Assembly: GCA_037178675.1 (NCBI GenBank)
Contig: JAYMGJ010000206.1
Location: 248,001-312,000, forward strand
Source of the DNA: Scleroderma bovista
Lineage: Eukaryota > Basidiomycota > Agaricomycetes > Boletales > Sclerodermataceae
Reading direction: 5' to 3'
DNA: 64,000 nt
Below the pieces are notes generated by a model, which saw only the letters and a program-made list of their open reading frames with translations, was not told the DNA's origin and searched no databases. A program made the position numbers and the translations under genes. This document shows positions 43,201 to 56,070 of this stretch, piece by piece (positions within the stretch are counted from its first letter, which is position 1; the number at the start of each line of letters is the position of its first letter).

Positions 43201-46200
43201 CGAAGTCTCAAGATATGTTCGCTGACGGGGTGATTGCAGAGGTGTGATGAATGCTCTGCGCATACAACTTCGTCCTCCTTGCAGTGACAAGTAACCTGGG
43301 AGAGATAACAGAAGACTTTGCAGTATGAGCATTGATACTGATCCTCGGGTCGGTCTTCTTCCTCGACACGTTCAGTCATGCCAGTCGCTCTTGCAAATCG
43401 CCGACTCTCGAGCTCACGCTCCGTCATCTCTTTCAGGCTCGCTATCAACCTATTGCAATGAGAATATTAACAGCATCCAAAAAATCCAACGAATTTTGGA
43501 TAGTTACCATTGGGCCGTCTGGATAGACTGAGACTGTTGTGTGATGGTAACCAACAACTCGTCGTGCGAGAACACTGGCAGCTTTCTGTGTTCACGGTAT
43601 CGTGCCACACACTCCCGACCATAAGGCAACCAGTCTGACAAGGCGAAATTGACGGCCTCATTGAAATTAAACTATCAACACGAGGTTAATAGTGTTATGA
43701 TTGCATGACCACGTGTAGAACGTACTCCATGATTAAAACCAGCATGGTATGCCTTGGGGAACGTGATAACGAATTCGCCGGCACGTTGGTTGCATGCGGA
43801 AACACGAACCCCAGCATCAGTTAATCGCTTCGGGTTCATCAACGTCACAAGTTGGAACAGGAGATCGGGCTGTGCTTCGAAGAGATCTGGCGCCTCGCTT
43901 TTGATCGCGGCTTCGAATTTGTCAGCATCGTCGCCTGGAATGCCGTACCAGGTTTTTGTTTCACCCCAGTGTTCTGTCCAAACAGTCAATCACATTGCAT
44001 TTAGAAACGAAGCGAACATGCGATGCTCACGGAAGTTAATGCTGTACGTATAATGATCCTATGCCTGTTTCATCACTGCGGCTTATGGCTATGGAATCCG
44101 GACGCTCACCTCGTTGTGCCAACAGAAGGTGGAAAACACCATTCCGACGTATGTCCATGGCACAGTCATGCCCGAAATGTCGGACTTGATATACCTCAAT
44201 AGTGAATTGGATAGGATCGGCATATTGTTTAAGTTCCATGGGTCTTTCGAGGCAGGTTCCAAGGGATGTGTCTCTATTGTGGGCATAGCACTGGTGAACA
44301 AATTATTTAGCGGTGGAAAAAAATTTTGAACAGCGGTCTTGATACCATACCTGCCATGGGTAGTTGAATGGACGTCGGCACCGTACTCAACTTCAACTGT
44401 TTCATTCGGTGATTGGACAAGTCGCCAGAACTCATTCTCGACATCACTCTCGGTTACCACGGTGTTACCGAGACAAGTTACGGTGGGATCGTTAAGATCG
44501 GGGGGAGACATATGACTGGGAGTATGGGCGGCCCACCAACGGCGACGGAACTCCAAGTCCCTAGCCTGAAAGCTCGATAGACTGTGCTCTTCACCTTCGT
44601 CGAAACCGAAATCCCCACTCGCGTCAAAAAAGCACATATGACAGAACCATTCACCCTTGGGGATGCTCGTTAATGGAGGGTCGAGACAGAATATATGAAA
44701 ACCTGAGGAAGAGTTATGACAGATACAATCGAACAATAGATTTCACCGCACCACAATCGCAGCCGTCACACAGTAGCATTTCTTCATCATGGTTCTTCTT
44801 CTGACAGACTTCGCAAGACTGCTATATCGGAGTCAAGGAACGGAGTTGAGCAAGATGGACAAGGCACTCACCTCCTGAGTAAGTTTGGTGTCTTCTTCTG
44901 GCGGTGTTACCCTTGAAGACGAACCCACGTGAAAAGTGTTATCACGGGTCTTAGGGGCTGCTATAGCAAGTGAAATTAGTTGTCAACGGGATGGTGAGAA
45001 AACTACGCACAAGTCAACGATTCTGTAATGGTACTTCGCCTCGAGCCGTTCGCTTCGGACCGGGTCCTAACCCGTTCCCTATAGTCGGCATCATCAGGAG
45101 GCTCGGACAGAGGGCTTGAGGACGCCGTCAAAGGACTCGAAGGTGGAGATGAGGGATAGCGTGTCAACGACGAGAGGGCGTTCAAGTTGTGGATGTTGAC
45201 GTGAGTTTTCAAGTGGGGATCGGTTTTCATAATGGGAGAAGCAGACAAATTTGGCGAATTCCGCACCCGTTCACAGAAATGTACGTATGGGAGGATTATC
45301 CTTGTGTAAGAATTCCTGACCTGAGTGGACAGACCAGGAATACCCCTATATCCGAGCTTTGCACCAAGGTCGGCCCATTTCTTGTTCTTTGTGACCTGCA
45401 CCAGGAATTAGTGGACAAAGAGGTGGTGGCAGGGCACGTACAGCCTCGTAACCCCCCAATTTCTGTACCTCCTTGCGGAGGAGCCAAAGATCGAGTGGCT
45501 TGTGATTGATCGTGGGCACGGAGACACGTGGATTGCCTTGCTGCTTGTGAAAGCGGTACAGCTGCTCCAAAAAGTTGACCTTTGCACGGGACGTTGCTTC
45601 GATGGAATTGAGACGCTGTAATCGAGTCTTGAAACGAAAGGCCTGTCGGAGATGAAGGGCAATGTAAGATCGGACGGCTCGAAAAAATCAGAAAATTCTG
45701 TGGCATCACACAAACCTCTGTGTTGGTGACAAAAGGCATTTTCCAGCCGACTGGAGGCACTACTTTGCAGATGCCGTAATTGACGACTCTGCGGGAGATC
45801 GAGTCGATGTAGGCCATAGGGTCTTTAAATTCATCGGAAGTGGGGTAGAAAACAGGACAGTCCTGAAGCCCAAACGGCCTCGGTGTTGAACGAGTAGGCT
45901 GGTTCCTTGGGCTGGAGGTCTTGACGGAAGATAGGTCCAAGGAGGGAGCAACTGAGATTGGGGAATTTGCGCCGAAAAAATCATCTGAGGTATCCTGAGG
46001 ACCACCCTCGTCGTTACTAAGATCCGAGGCATGGTTTTGGAGGGCAGCGAGGGCATTCGTCTTTGATTTGCGAGGAGCGCGTTTAGCGGAACCTGAAGTG
46101 CTCTGGTGAGACATTCTGGTTTGTGGCGAAGATGGAGAGTCTTCCTGAGGCTTAATTGAGACAGCGCCCTCCACAGGAATGGAAAGACACGTTATGAAAG

Positions 46201-46339
46201 TGTTTGGATGCTTATCGGAAAATTCGGTAGGCAGGGCGTCTGCGGCCTGGGCAACGCTGTGCGGAACGGACTTTGGAGACCTGCCCCTACGAGAGGGAGT
46301 TCCCCTGGAGGATGTGGGCGGTGAGGCCGACTGCATCAT
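40281..46339 (-). CDS. KDM5: KDM5/JARID1-type histone H3K4 demethylase
   Basis: Ten exons on the minus strand (46339-45716, 45642-45442, 45395-45011, 44960-44872, 44821-44752, 44702-44110, 44058-44031, 43973-43726, 43671-43508, 43449-40281) give 1856 aa. Domains in order: JmjN (about 160-202, [18 protein letters not shown]), ARID (226-310), PHD1 (436-481), JmjC with iron ligands His652 and Glu654 ([14 protein letters not shown]) and His740 (YHAGFN), C5HC2 zinc finger (841-872), PLU-1 helical region, PHD2 (1335-1377) and PHD3 (1518-1568). This is the full KDM5 layout of a nuclear Fe(II)/2-oxoglutarate demethylase that removes H3K4 methyl marks. The last exon is a single 3169-base block. Exon 7 has only 28 bases. 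Confidence 0.95.
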
Positions 46340-46653
46340 CGAACAGGAATGTAAGAGAGGCAAATATCGTTTGCCTGTAGGAGTTAATGTAAGTGGCAAG
46401 CCTGGTTACCTTACGCTCCTTGACTGTGTGGGAGCGGGCATTGAAATTGAGCACCGAGTTATCGTGTGTGAGGCTGACTTCGGCGTGGGAATCTCCCCCA
46501 GTTTCGCGGAGTTTTTGCCCAATGCTTCCGCGCTTTTCCAGCGCCCCGCGTTCCACTTCGCCAACGTTCCTGGCGTGTTCCTGATCATTGAACACACATA
46601 CAATGGCCGTAACTACCACAGTGGACTAGAGATACCAACAGCAATAGAAAACA
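46340..46653. promoter_or_regulatory. Divergent promoter between KDM5 and a small unknown gene
   Basis: About 310 bases separate two head-to-head start codons. Open frames run through part of it in frame with KDM5 (LTLTPTGKRYLPLLHSC), so KDM5 could start up to 20 codons earlier. I took the first MMQSAS methionine pair. Confidence 0.4.
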
Positions 46654-47145
46654 ATGGACACACAGGACAGGGGCAAGAGACCTCTAAATCGGGAAAAAAT
46701 TGTCAGGATCCTGGGATGTTCGCGGCAACCGCCGTTTGGAGCTGCGGTGTAGGCGCGAAGATTGCTCAGCGGAATCAAATAGGTATTAGCCTATTCAAGC
46801 CATCCTCATGCACAACAGGCATGGGGTCGGCACTCCCATTGCAAGGCCCTCTGGCCTGAACCCAGGGAGGGTGCCGAAGCCGAAGCCGATCCATTTAAGG
46901 AATCCTGCCGTCAGTATTACCGTGCAGGGCGGCAAGATGCTGCACCAAGATTTGCAGGCGGTGTGGCTAACGTGCTCGAACCTCGTGCAGGCCATCCATC
47001 CGTAGTATCGCCACTACGGGAAAACCGTTTACCGACAACTGCAGCGCCTAAAATCGTTATCAAGCGTCGTTCCGAACTTGCCGGGTATCGAGGAAACCTG
47101 CCTGTCAAAACTCAAAAGACCAGCCAACCTAACGTTCAGAAGTGA
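46654..47145 (+). CDS. Small hypothetical basic protein
   Basis: Exons 46654-46746 and 46783-47145 give 151 aa if a 36-nt intron (GTGTAG...AAATAG) is removed; this intron is shorter than the others in the window, so the model is tentative. The N-terminus reads MDTQDRGKRPLNREKIVRIL. The middle is rich in Ala, Glu and Arg (EPREGAEAEADPFKESCRQY) and the C-terminus is basic and Pro-rich (APKIVIKRRSELAGYRGNLP). No family recognised. A poly-T run of 11 (47150-47160) follows the stop closely. Confidence 0.5.
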
Positions 47146-50100
47146 TTTTTTTTTTTTGTTACACCTTGATCACGACCTGCGGTCGACCTACGGAGATCAA
47201 AAATAAGGGCCATACCGAGCCTGGAGGATCAAACGGCCATCCGCCAAGCAGTGCGTCTGCGGTCTGATGTGGCACCTACCAACGTGGCACCCTCCTCAAA
47301 AGTGACCCCCCCCCCTTCTCCAAACCGGAATCACGAGAGGTGCCCTAAAGTGCTCCTCTGGAGCCGACGAATAATGATCCATGACCTCCATGTGCTGTGG
47401 GGTAACTCACCTGTGATTGGAAGCAGAAACCAAACAGCAGCCAACATTTGCAATCGCAAATGAGAAAGTCATGCTCGTCTGCATGGTCTAATTACGCCAG
47501 CCAACATGTGGACGATCAACATGCTGTCTGGGTCACCAACGCTGAATTTTACGTGTGGTCCATTTGGCCCAAAATAAATTATGATATCCGAGGAATACAC
47601 TGTGTATCCTGCAATGAGTCACCGAGGAGTAAGCACAAGCACTGAGCATGCATCGCGACGTTACATACCCTTGCAGCGAAGTTCCGATATAGAGCACACT
47701 ATGTAGAGAGAACTGCCAAAATGAAAAGGATCGGACCTGATAACCTCCTGTGAAAACGCTGAACCCACAACCTCCCGAAGTCTGACGTCATAACCATACT
47801 ACACGGCCAGCAGGCCTAAATTTTCTCATCGGCCACCTGTGACTTCCACAAGAGGTGACCCACCATTCAGATGCTGTCCGGACAATAGGAAGGAAGTGGG
47901 ACCGCTTGTTTTGGTTGATAAACAAGCTAAGTTTATAATAGCAAAATATGTGACAACCAATAACTACTCATACAGACCAGGCCTTACGAAGCTCAAAGGA
48001 CTTGAACGAGCCACTGACTCCTTCGCGACCGTCTCTTGTGGTTTTCGTCCTAGAAGCCACGTACTTGTCGGAAGCCTGCCACAATGACGACATGAAACGC
48101 GTGAAGTGCTGTCAAGTACTCTGCTGTTACATACCTCGATGGCGACACACGCTGAAGAGGATGCTAACCACAAATACGCCCTACGGTAGTACGTTGCTGA
48201 ACTCACACTCACACACTCACGACACGTCTTCTTACGTCTCACATATGCACATATATATACACGCGATAGTCACTTGAAGAATGCATTGCGGCGGAGAGTG
48301 GAATATCTTCCCACTTCTCGAAAATCGTACAAGGTCAGTTTGACACTCAGCCATAAATATCAACCCCGCAATTGAGTGCCAAGGCAACAATAACTGGTGA
48401 GTCGTTCGCGACCATCGCTGAAATTCCTGGCATCCAGCGTGGGTTGGAGATGCGCGCCGTAACGCCTTAGTACCGTTTAGAAGACAGAACCCCCGAAGGA
48501 GTGGAACGAACATTCGTCCGCGGTTGTTAATGGACCTTCACAACAGGTAGAATGACAACCGTTCTCACCCTAAGTTCGTGACGGCTTTGTTGTCCGCATA
48601 TGTTGCTTCTTAGGATAAACACAACACCGGTGAGTTTTTCGGAAAGTGCCGTTGAGAAGTGTTGAACACTTGTGTTCTGGCATGCCAAGTGTCCCAGACC
48701 GTGGCGATATGTTTTATAGATTTTACCCATGCCACTGAATAGACTCAATTATGGTTCCCTTCTCTTCATCTCATCCAGAGGAGTCACCGACCTTGATCTG
48801 GAGAGGATGGAAGCTTGCAAAAAGTATCGCGAGTTATAACATTACACTTCCTTGTGCTGTCCTCAGAGATGACGTCTCACGCCTTAAGCATAACGTACCG
48901 CCGTCACCACCGCACATGCGACTTCGCAACAAGCAACCCAAACACTAGTATAGCATCATGGTGGGTTTCGATAAAAGGCACTGTACTTTCCCCCCGTCGA
49001 TGGGCAAGAAACCTAGGATAGGCCATCCTTATGACCCGCCACGAACCGGCTGCTGTCGGACTTGCTGTGAACTGGCCTAGAAACGCACGCCAACCCGTTT
49101 TCTTGGAAAAGAATGAACGCGCCGAGTTCAGCAGCATAGGGACAAAGAAAGCTGGTGGAATACTCTTCATACTGATCCCAACATAGTCCTATTTTTCCAC
49201 GTCCCCTCAGTCATCGTATCTTTCTCCCCTGCAGGAAATTTTGGTAGCAGTGGTAAGCCGGCCTTCTGCACCTTTCTATATTGAACCTTTTTGAAAGCCA
49301 GAATTCCTTACCTCGTGCGTCGCTTTCATTTTATTTGCAGACGTCGACTACACCATGGTGGACCTGGGTGGACACCGGGTAATCCGCCAACGGGGAGTAG
49401 TGGAATACCAGATCACCAAGGTCATGGTGTTTCCCCCGTGGACTCCTTCGACACCAGGTTCTCGACGCTTGATGTGATCACTGATCGATCAGTGCTGGAT
49501 CGCCGCCGAATGAGTTATCCCCTCACGAATAATCTCCATTCACTAGTTCGACTTCTGGCTTTCTCGCAGTGCAACCAGGACAGAACGCCCAATTTGTACG
49601 TAGTGGCTGTCACATTTACCCGACCCTGCGAGCGTTATTCGCTGAGCCAATAGGGAATATTTGTTCAACTTAATGGGATTCAATTTGTGCCGTCTTCGAT
49701 ATCTTCTTCGGCGTTAGCTTTTTTTCCCTCGTACCTCAGTTTTGGAAATTTGGAAGGGAATCCACATTCCTCATACAAGGGTAGAGCCTGCATCTTCCGC
49801 AGCCCGTAACAAATTTTTCTTCCCTCGGTATCAATCCCTCCAATCCTCGATTGATGCCTATAATGGCTATCTCGACGACTGTATTGTCCTGCTGTGGGAG
49901 TTACTTACCACTTCTGTTCCTCCAGGGAACTCCGTGTGTGTAGAGTTGAGAACAGTGCCATTTCAAAATCACAAACCTTGTTCTTTGTAGTTTCGATAAC
50001 TGCCCGCGGGATAACTTCCTCGGGGTAGACAGGCATGTTCCAAGTCCCCAATCACCAAACCATTTCCAACAGTATGAAAAAATGAATTCGGCAGAAAATC

Positions 50101-52972
50101 AGGGGCATCACTTGGAATGCTATTCATCCAACTAGCTGAAATCTCTTGGGAAAGCCACTGCTGGGCATGAAGCCATGAGTGGAGACAGCATCTTTTCTGG
50201 CAAGGGCAGGCTCTTTCATTCTGCCAGATTTCGCAGCTCATTTTGGGTGACGACTACATACCATAGTGCTTGACGATCGTGGAACCTTAGAAGCGGACCA
50301 TAATACCTTATTCGGGAACTCCACTTTATCGATGGGCCACAACACTCCAGTATGTACAGCTCCCCAGTGACGCTGACTATGCGTGCCAGGTCCGTTTGGC
50401 TATGGTGATGGTGAACCTTGCCCGGATCCGTATGCTCACTGGTGAGTTGCATGTTTGATCCATGGTCATCTCGGTACGCCATGCATTCTTCATGCCACGA
50501 TGCGTGGGTGAAAAGTGCGACGACCGGGCGACCTCTTTTGATGGGATTAGGATTCGACCTGTCCTATTTGTTGGAAAAGGACGCACATTGCGAATTTACG
50601 AGTCCACCTTCACACACTTAACACCTTTCACAATGAGTGATGATCAGCAGGGTGAACCTCCTCGGACATTTCGATGGTTGAACGGTATAGCATATCCACA
50701 CCTCTCCATCGGCCTGCCGGGAATGAATACGAGGACGTCAGCCCACCTACACCAAGTCCACGTGTTTGACGTGCCGTTTGTGCACAACTCTGTATCCCAA
50801 ATGCCTTTCGACCAATCACGATCGAAGTGCAAGAACTCGGAGAAATGATTTCGCCGCAAACAAATCCAATGCGCATAGTGGGGGACACTTTTCATTCGAG
50901 CCCTAAGTCTGCGGAATCACCTTGGACCGGAGAAGTGAGTCATACAGTACCTGGACCTTACCGGAACATTTGGCACATCCATGGTTGGTCCCGGCAAGTG
51001 GTCGCCAACCATACGCTACGGAAGCCAACGGTTGTAGCGAGCTACAAATAAAAACCTTATTTTCCGAGGAGGCAGCGACCATGATGGCAGAACAAAGGAT
51101 CCAAACCAGATGAGAATGCGAGAGTGAATACTAACAGCCAAAGCAGAATATCTCTGCAAAGAACCACATGGGTGCATCGTAAGAGGGAAACTCGAAAGTC
51201 AGACAGTCAGATGTACAGCAGAGAAAGTTGGTTACCTATGTATGAGGGATTACTGCATGGAATACGCAGAACGGTGACCCGGAGAGAACTGCAAATCAAC
51301 TAAATCATACAAGCGAAAGAAAACACCTATCCTTTCTCGTAACTTGTGTAGCACAGGGATGAATAATATCTAACAAGACCTTGGTGGCATGCACTTTTGG
51401 AGCCTCTTGCCAGAGTAATCGTTGGAGTTTGGCCGGAAATGAAAAGCCTCAATAGAGTCACAGTTATGTGTATTCAAATAACGCTGGCAAGGCACGCAAG
51501 AGGCGTCCATAACGGACGTCGTGGATATGATCCGATTTGCTCCTTGATAGTTCTGACTTGGATATTCCAAAATGAAGTCGTTGTATGCCATACAACGGGT
51601 CAACGCGGAATGCAACATTGAATTGTGAAACCCACACCTAGGTGTATGGATGCGGGGCCGTTTGTCGGTCCTTCGTCTGGGGTAATATCATATATCCGTA
51701 CATCCCATCCTCTTGTTGTAGAGGGAATTTGGGGTACCTGTATTTTACATCACTCGGCACAAAAGCTGCCATGTACTATCCGCCGACGCTCTACACTTCT
51801 TGTGATGGGAAACGCTTACATGTAAATATCGAATCCGTCACTGGAAGGAAACTGAAGGTACAAAAGATGGGTTGTGAACTGTTTTCCTTGCGGTTAGACC
51901 CAAGAGCGCCAAGCGGTTCAATCAGAGTGGGACACGTCTCACCCATCAGCTGTACGATGATCCGGGTAGTACATGGAGCTCCGGACGCAGTTGAGAATCG
52001 CGATGGACATTCCTTCGTAGTCGTCAGTACAGAGGAAAAACTGCCCATCTTCCCAAACAAGAAACCGTGTAATTTTAAGTTGTGATGGACAAAAAGACCT
52101 GATCGGGATATTCGTAGCCACACGACTGATTTCCTACTATGACCGAGTTGTTGGCGCCGCGGCTATGGGCCCAACGCACACGACATGTTGTGATAGCCTG
52201 GGGGATCAAATCCGAATCGGACAAACCATCTTATTTCGGATATCCAACTACAAGAGCAAAGAATACTCTGACTTATTGCCGCACAAGTTTCATTTCATAC
52301 TAGGAGCTGGAATGACCGTAGTAGTGCCCACTGCTCATACTAACATCATCAAACTTCGGCCGTTTCCCAGGAGCGAAGATGCGCCATTGGGTGGATGTGA
52401 ATTCGGCAGTTTTGGCTGCATTCCACTTTGAGTATCCTTCGCAGCGGTGCGCGATGTTACATAGTTCTTAAGCATCTGCGACTACAAAACTAATTACCGG
52501 TGCGGCAAGGAATTTCGGCTATCGCTGGAAAAATGTTCCCTGATTGTTGAACAAAATATACGAGGGGATAGAGGTGCGGCGCAACAAGATCTTGGGAATG
52601 TGGTTACGTACATGGCCCAAGTTAATAGTAAAGTTCAGCGAGAAGTGAATTATGCCCTTGAGATGTCGTGAAATTTAAATGTTTTAGCGGAAGAAATGGT
52701 AATCTGAAATAGAGATACACTGTCAATATATCACGCAAATCTCCATAAGGTTCCACGGTGGATTTATTTGTCTGGAACGCGTCACAAATTCCCATCGCGG
52801 TATGCGCTTGCTGACACTTACATTATGTAAGTCCGTGAGCAATATTAGACCCTCGGAGCTGCATTGCGAGAATGATATAAAGGGCATCGCATACCCAGCA
52901 AGCCAGCCCAAGACCCAACACCACACTTGCGATCGAATAGCATCGATTCGCATAACACTGTGCTTTGGCACC
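47146..52972. other. 5.8-kb gene-poor stretch with uncharacterised open frames
   Basis: No gene I can name. Candidates with protein-like composition: 49346-49472 plus (MVDLGGHRVIRQRGVVEYQI), 50216-50482 minus (88 residues, ARIVSVTGELYILECCGPS), and a possible two-exon protein starting MSDDQQ at 50632. A 147-codon plus frame runs 51642-52085 (core RLHVNIESVTGRKLKVQKMG) and an 88-codon frame runs 52165-52431. They could be exons of rapidly evolving short proteins or relics. Short simple repeats lie near 48197-48265 (CACACTCACACACTCAC, ATATATATAC), and homopolymer C at about 47307-47314. Confidence 0.4.
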
Positions 52973-53193
52973 ATGAGCAACTACTCCAAAGTAAGCCTTG
53001 CACTCACCTTGAGAGCCACGCTTAACCTAAACCACATATACAGACCGGTTCTTCGTACCGTTACAATCCAAAGTACTATGAGTACTATTCAGACACAGAC
53101 CGATCGTCCTGTTCGTTGGACAGCTTCGACGACGAACCACCCAGAAAGTGGTGGATGCAGTGGTGTTTTTGTCTCTGCTTCAAGTGTTGGTGA
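52973..53193 (+). CDS. 55-residue Tyr/Cys-rich small protein candidate
   Basis: Exons 52973-52990 and 53044-53193, separated by a 53-nt GT-AG intron after six codons (MSNYSK), encode 55 aa. The protein has a tyrosine-rich part (SYRYNPKYYEYYSDTD), a short acidic Ser/Asp section, then a C-terminus of aromatic and cysteine residues (KWWMQWCFCLCFKCW). The Cys-rich tail could be palmitoylated or bind metal. The strongly biased composition across the splice site suggests a real gene, but I know no family and nothing in the neighbourhood helps. Confidence 0.45.
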
Positions 53194-53784
53194 CATCGGC
53201 AGAGTAAGTCAATTTTACGACAAAGTTATGGGTGCCCATTCTCAATCTGATCTGTAGTAAAATGAATCATGCGCCATCCTTACATGCAAGGGCGCCGTCC
53301 AAGTGCCCTACACACACGACAATCGAAAGCACATCGGGACTTCGAGTACTGGACAGCTCGAACTTCCAAATTAGATACCTCAGTACTGTAACGTTAGTTT
53401 TGTAGCCTTTTAGCATAATCACGCATACCTCAAGTATTGCACTATTGATGGCAATTGTACGTACCTTGTGACTTGGGCGGTATCTAGGCAACATTCATGC
53501 TGGCACGCTGGCGAACAGCAGCGAACGGCGTGCCATACCAAATGCGGGGGGGTCGTTTATTGGACCAGCACATAGTGATCCATGGAGGTACAAAAGTAAT
53601 CCGTTGTCATCCGAGTTTGTGGGGTATCCCGCATGAAGATAAGCTGCAGTAAAATTGGATAACTGAGAAAACTTCGGGTTCTATCGGACTCCAGCTGGCT
53701 TGTGGTTCAAGCAGTGCACTTATGGCAAAAGATAATTGACAGCGGATTGAGTTCTAATGGGCAGTAGAAATTGTGAGCATTGCA
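53194..53784. other. Spacer
   Basis: About 590 bases without a supported gene; it holds the 3' end region of the minus-strand DUF2009 gene. Confidence 0.4.
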
Positions 53785-56070
53785 CTACCATTCCCCATCA
53801 AATCCAATAAACCCTGGTGTAGAACGGAATTGTTGTCATCAACGACGTCAACACCAGCGTTCACTAACTTACCAGTCAATAGGAACACCGGGAAATACCT
53901 CTTTTTCTCCAGATGAGCACACCAGTTCCATGCACTGGTCAGTCGCCCGTCGATACAGCTTCCTGCATCAAAAAAGTTGTCCGCTCCAGAGCCATCAAAT
54001 CCATGACGGAAAAAATCTGTAAGGATTTCCAGAATGCAATTTTCGGTGGATCCAAACTCGTCTTCAATATACGACAGCAGTGCAGGTTTTTGCGCGACAA
54101 TGGGTATTTGGCCAAGGGTATTGCAGATTGGAAGGAGGATGCGGTATATTTGTGAATATTTATCTACAAAACCAGGATGGTCAGGAATACGTCGTCAACC
54201 ACTAATGACGTACCAATGAACATAAGCGCATTCGGTACATTGTGATCACCCATGTGTATGGCAGATGAACCAACCCACGAACCGACACTTCGCTGGGCAC
54301 GCTGCAGAATAGTGTGCATCATGCGCAGTGTCTTCGGTGCAGCTTGCACACGGTTTAGCCCCTGACCAGTGTCCCGAAGTCGATAGGGTGTGATTTCAGA
54401 TAGCAGATCTTGTTCAGCAAGTGACCACAAATGAAACATATCTAGCCAACAGTCATGAGTTTTTTCGTTGAAAATAAGTGCAGATTATTTTTACCATGTA
54501 AAATCTCCCGCCACAGAGTTAGACTTTGCAACACAAAGGCATACTGTTTTGCATGATCATGACTGAGCCTTGCACCACCTCTGCCACTGCGGATGGCTAG
54601 GCTGTGCTTAGGATCTTTCACCTGTGTAGAATGATAGTAACGTTGGAGATAAGCAATCATCTGATCGCAAGGATCTCGATTGGTTCGCAAAAATGCGTGA
54701 TTGTCCCCGATGCTATAGAGGCATTGGCGGACTTGTTCCTGGCCCAGCCCCTCACGCCGATAACGTGCTGACAGTACTTCAATAGCGCGCTCCTTGTTCT
54801 TGATATCCTTCTGAACATCACGGCGCGAACGGCCATCAGCATAAATTTCCTTGGTAGCAACAGTAATGAGGTCGTCGCGAAGCATGTCAAGGACGTCATG
54901 TTCTTCCAGAACAGAGTGCACAGTTTTGATGGGCTTCACACAAGCGAAGTTTAGCATATCTTTCACCTCAGGTGACTGACTATCCTGAAAACAGCATCAA
55001 TGAAGAAGTAAGCTCGATAGCCACATGTATTCGCTCACCTGAAGGAGGTAAATCAACTTTCCATATGTAGTGCGCATCTTATCAGGATTCATGATCTTGT
55101 GTCGACGCCCAAGCTCGAATATATCCTGGTAGAATTGCTCATTTTTGTGGAAGTCGCGACTCGTGAAAAGCGACTGGCCGAGCTTATAGTCTGCCGAGAG
55201 TACCAGTCCTGATAAGATGGCACAGAGCTCACGAATCTGGAGCACAATTCGCTTCGCTTTTGAGATGCTGAAGCCAATCGTATCAATTTTGTCGGTATAT
55301 TCAGAGACTTGAAGAGCGGCATCGAGAAGGCGAAGAAACTTGCGCTCCCCGAGAGACAGACGGAGCGGCATATATTTTGAACGTTCTACAAACCATTCAC
55401 CAACATTGGAGCCAATAGCGGGTTGAGCACTTCGCCCGTTGGTTGATATCGTTGGCATTCCTGCAGCGATCTGTTCGAGTTCTTCATCTGAGTTGCCCAC
55501 TATATCAATGTCACTATCAACCTAGGGAAGCATGAGTCAGAAGCGCGCACAATCCTAGATTACTGCAAACCTCTTCATTTTTTTCTTGTTTATTGCCGTC
55601 CGCAAATTCACCAGTATGCTCATCTTTAGAATTCTCGGGGAAGCTGGTGGTAAGAGGTTTTGAAACATGCTTTCTTCTCGTCCCTTTCCGGTGCTGCGCT
55701 GAAAAGCAGACTTCGCAGTAGTCATCCCGACACTCGTCGCAGTGTAATTGCGCAGGCTGATCTATTAGAGCGAACCACCCCAAAATCAGATGCAACAGTA
55801 TCACTTTGATGAGATACTATACTCACCCTCGCACTCGATGCAGTACCCTTCTATCGGAGGCATATTGATGGATTCCTCGTCCCATCCCTCGGCAGCAGTA
55901 GATATGCAGTTGGGTTCTTGTCTTTTAAGGCCAGGATGCTCTAGTGCATCGTGATCGTCCCCGAGGATATGTTCGAGCGAAAATTCAACGCTTCCCTGAA
56001 CTTCGGGTTGTTGCTGGATTTCATCCTCTTTCGCGCCAGTTGCCTTACCAGATATATTATCCCCAGTCAT
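53785..56070 (-). CDS. B-box zinc finger / DUF2009 protein (UPF0652 family)
   Basis: Seven exons on the minus strand (56070-55827, 55761-55571, 55521-55039, 54984-54495, 54441-54214, 54163-53873, 53813-53785) give 651 aa. An acidic N-terminus precedes a B-box-like zinc finger at about 77-120 (YCIECEDQPAQLHCDECRD, YCEVCFSAQHRKGTRRKH). DUF2009 follows from about 165: YMPLRLSLGERKFLRLLDAA, SADYKLGQSLFTSRDFHKNE and YSIGDNHAFLRTNRDPCDQM. It closes with RSGRGGARLSHDHAKQYAFV and the typical C-terminal LTGFIGFDGEW. Function in fungi is unknown; the zinc finger suggests protein-protein contacts. The last exon has only 29 bases but supplies the conserved end. Confidence 0.92.

Noticed and set aside
46179..46859. 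226-codon plus frame across the KDM5 start
   Set aside because: Antisense to the KDM5 N-terminus; it has no recognisable domain and conflicts with the spliced small gene at 46654.
48197..48265. CACTCACACACTCACGACAC and ATATATATAC runs as a possible repeat array
   Set aside because: Short imperfect simple sequence only; no spacer-repeat regularity and no CRISPR-like organisation.
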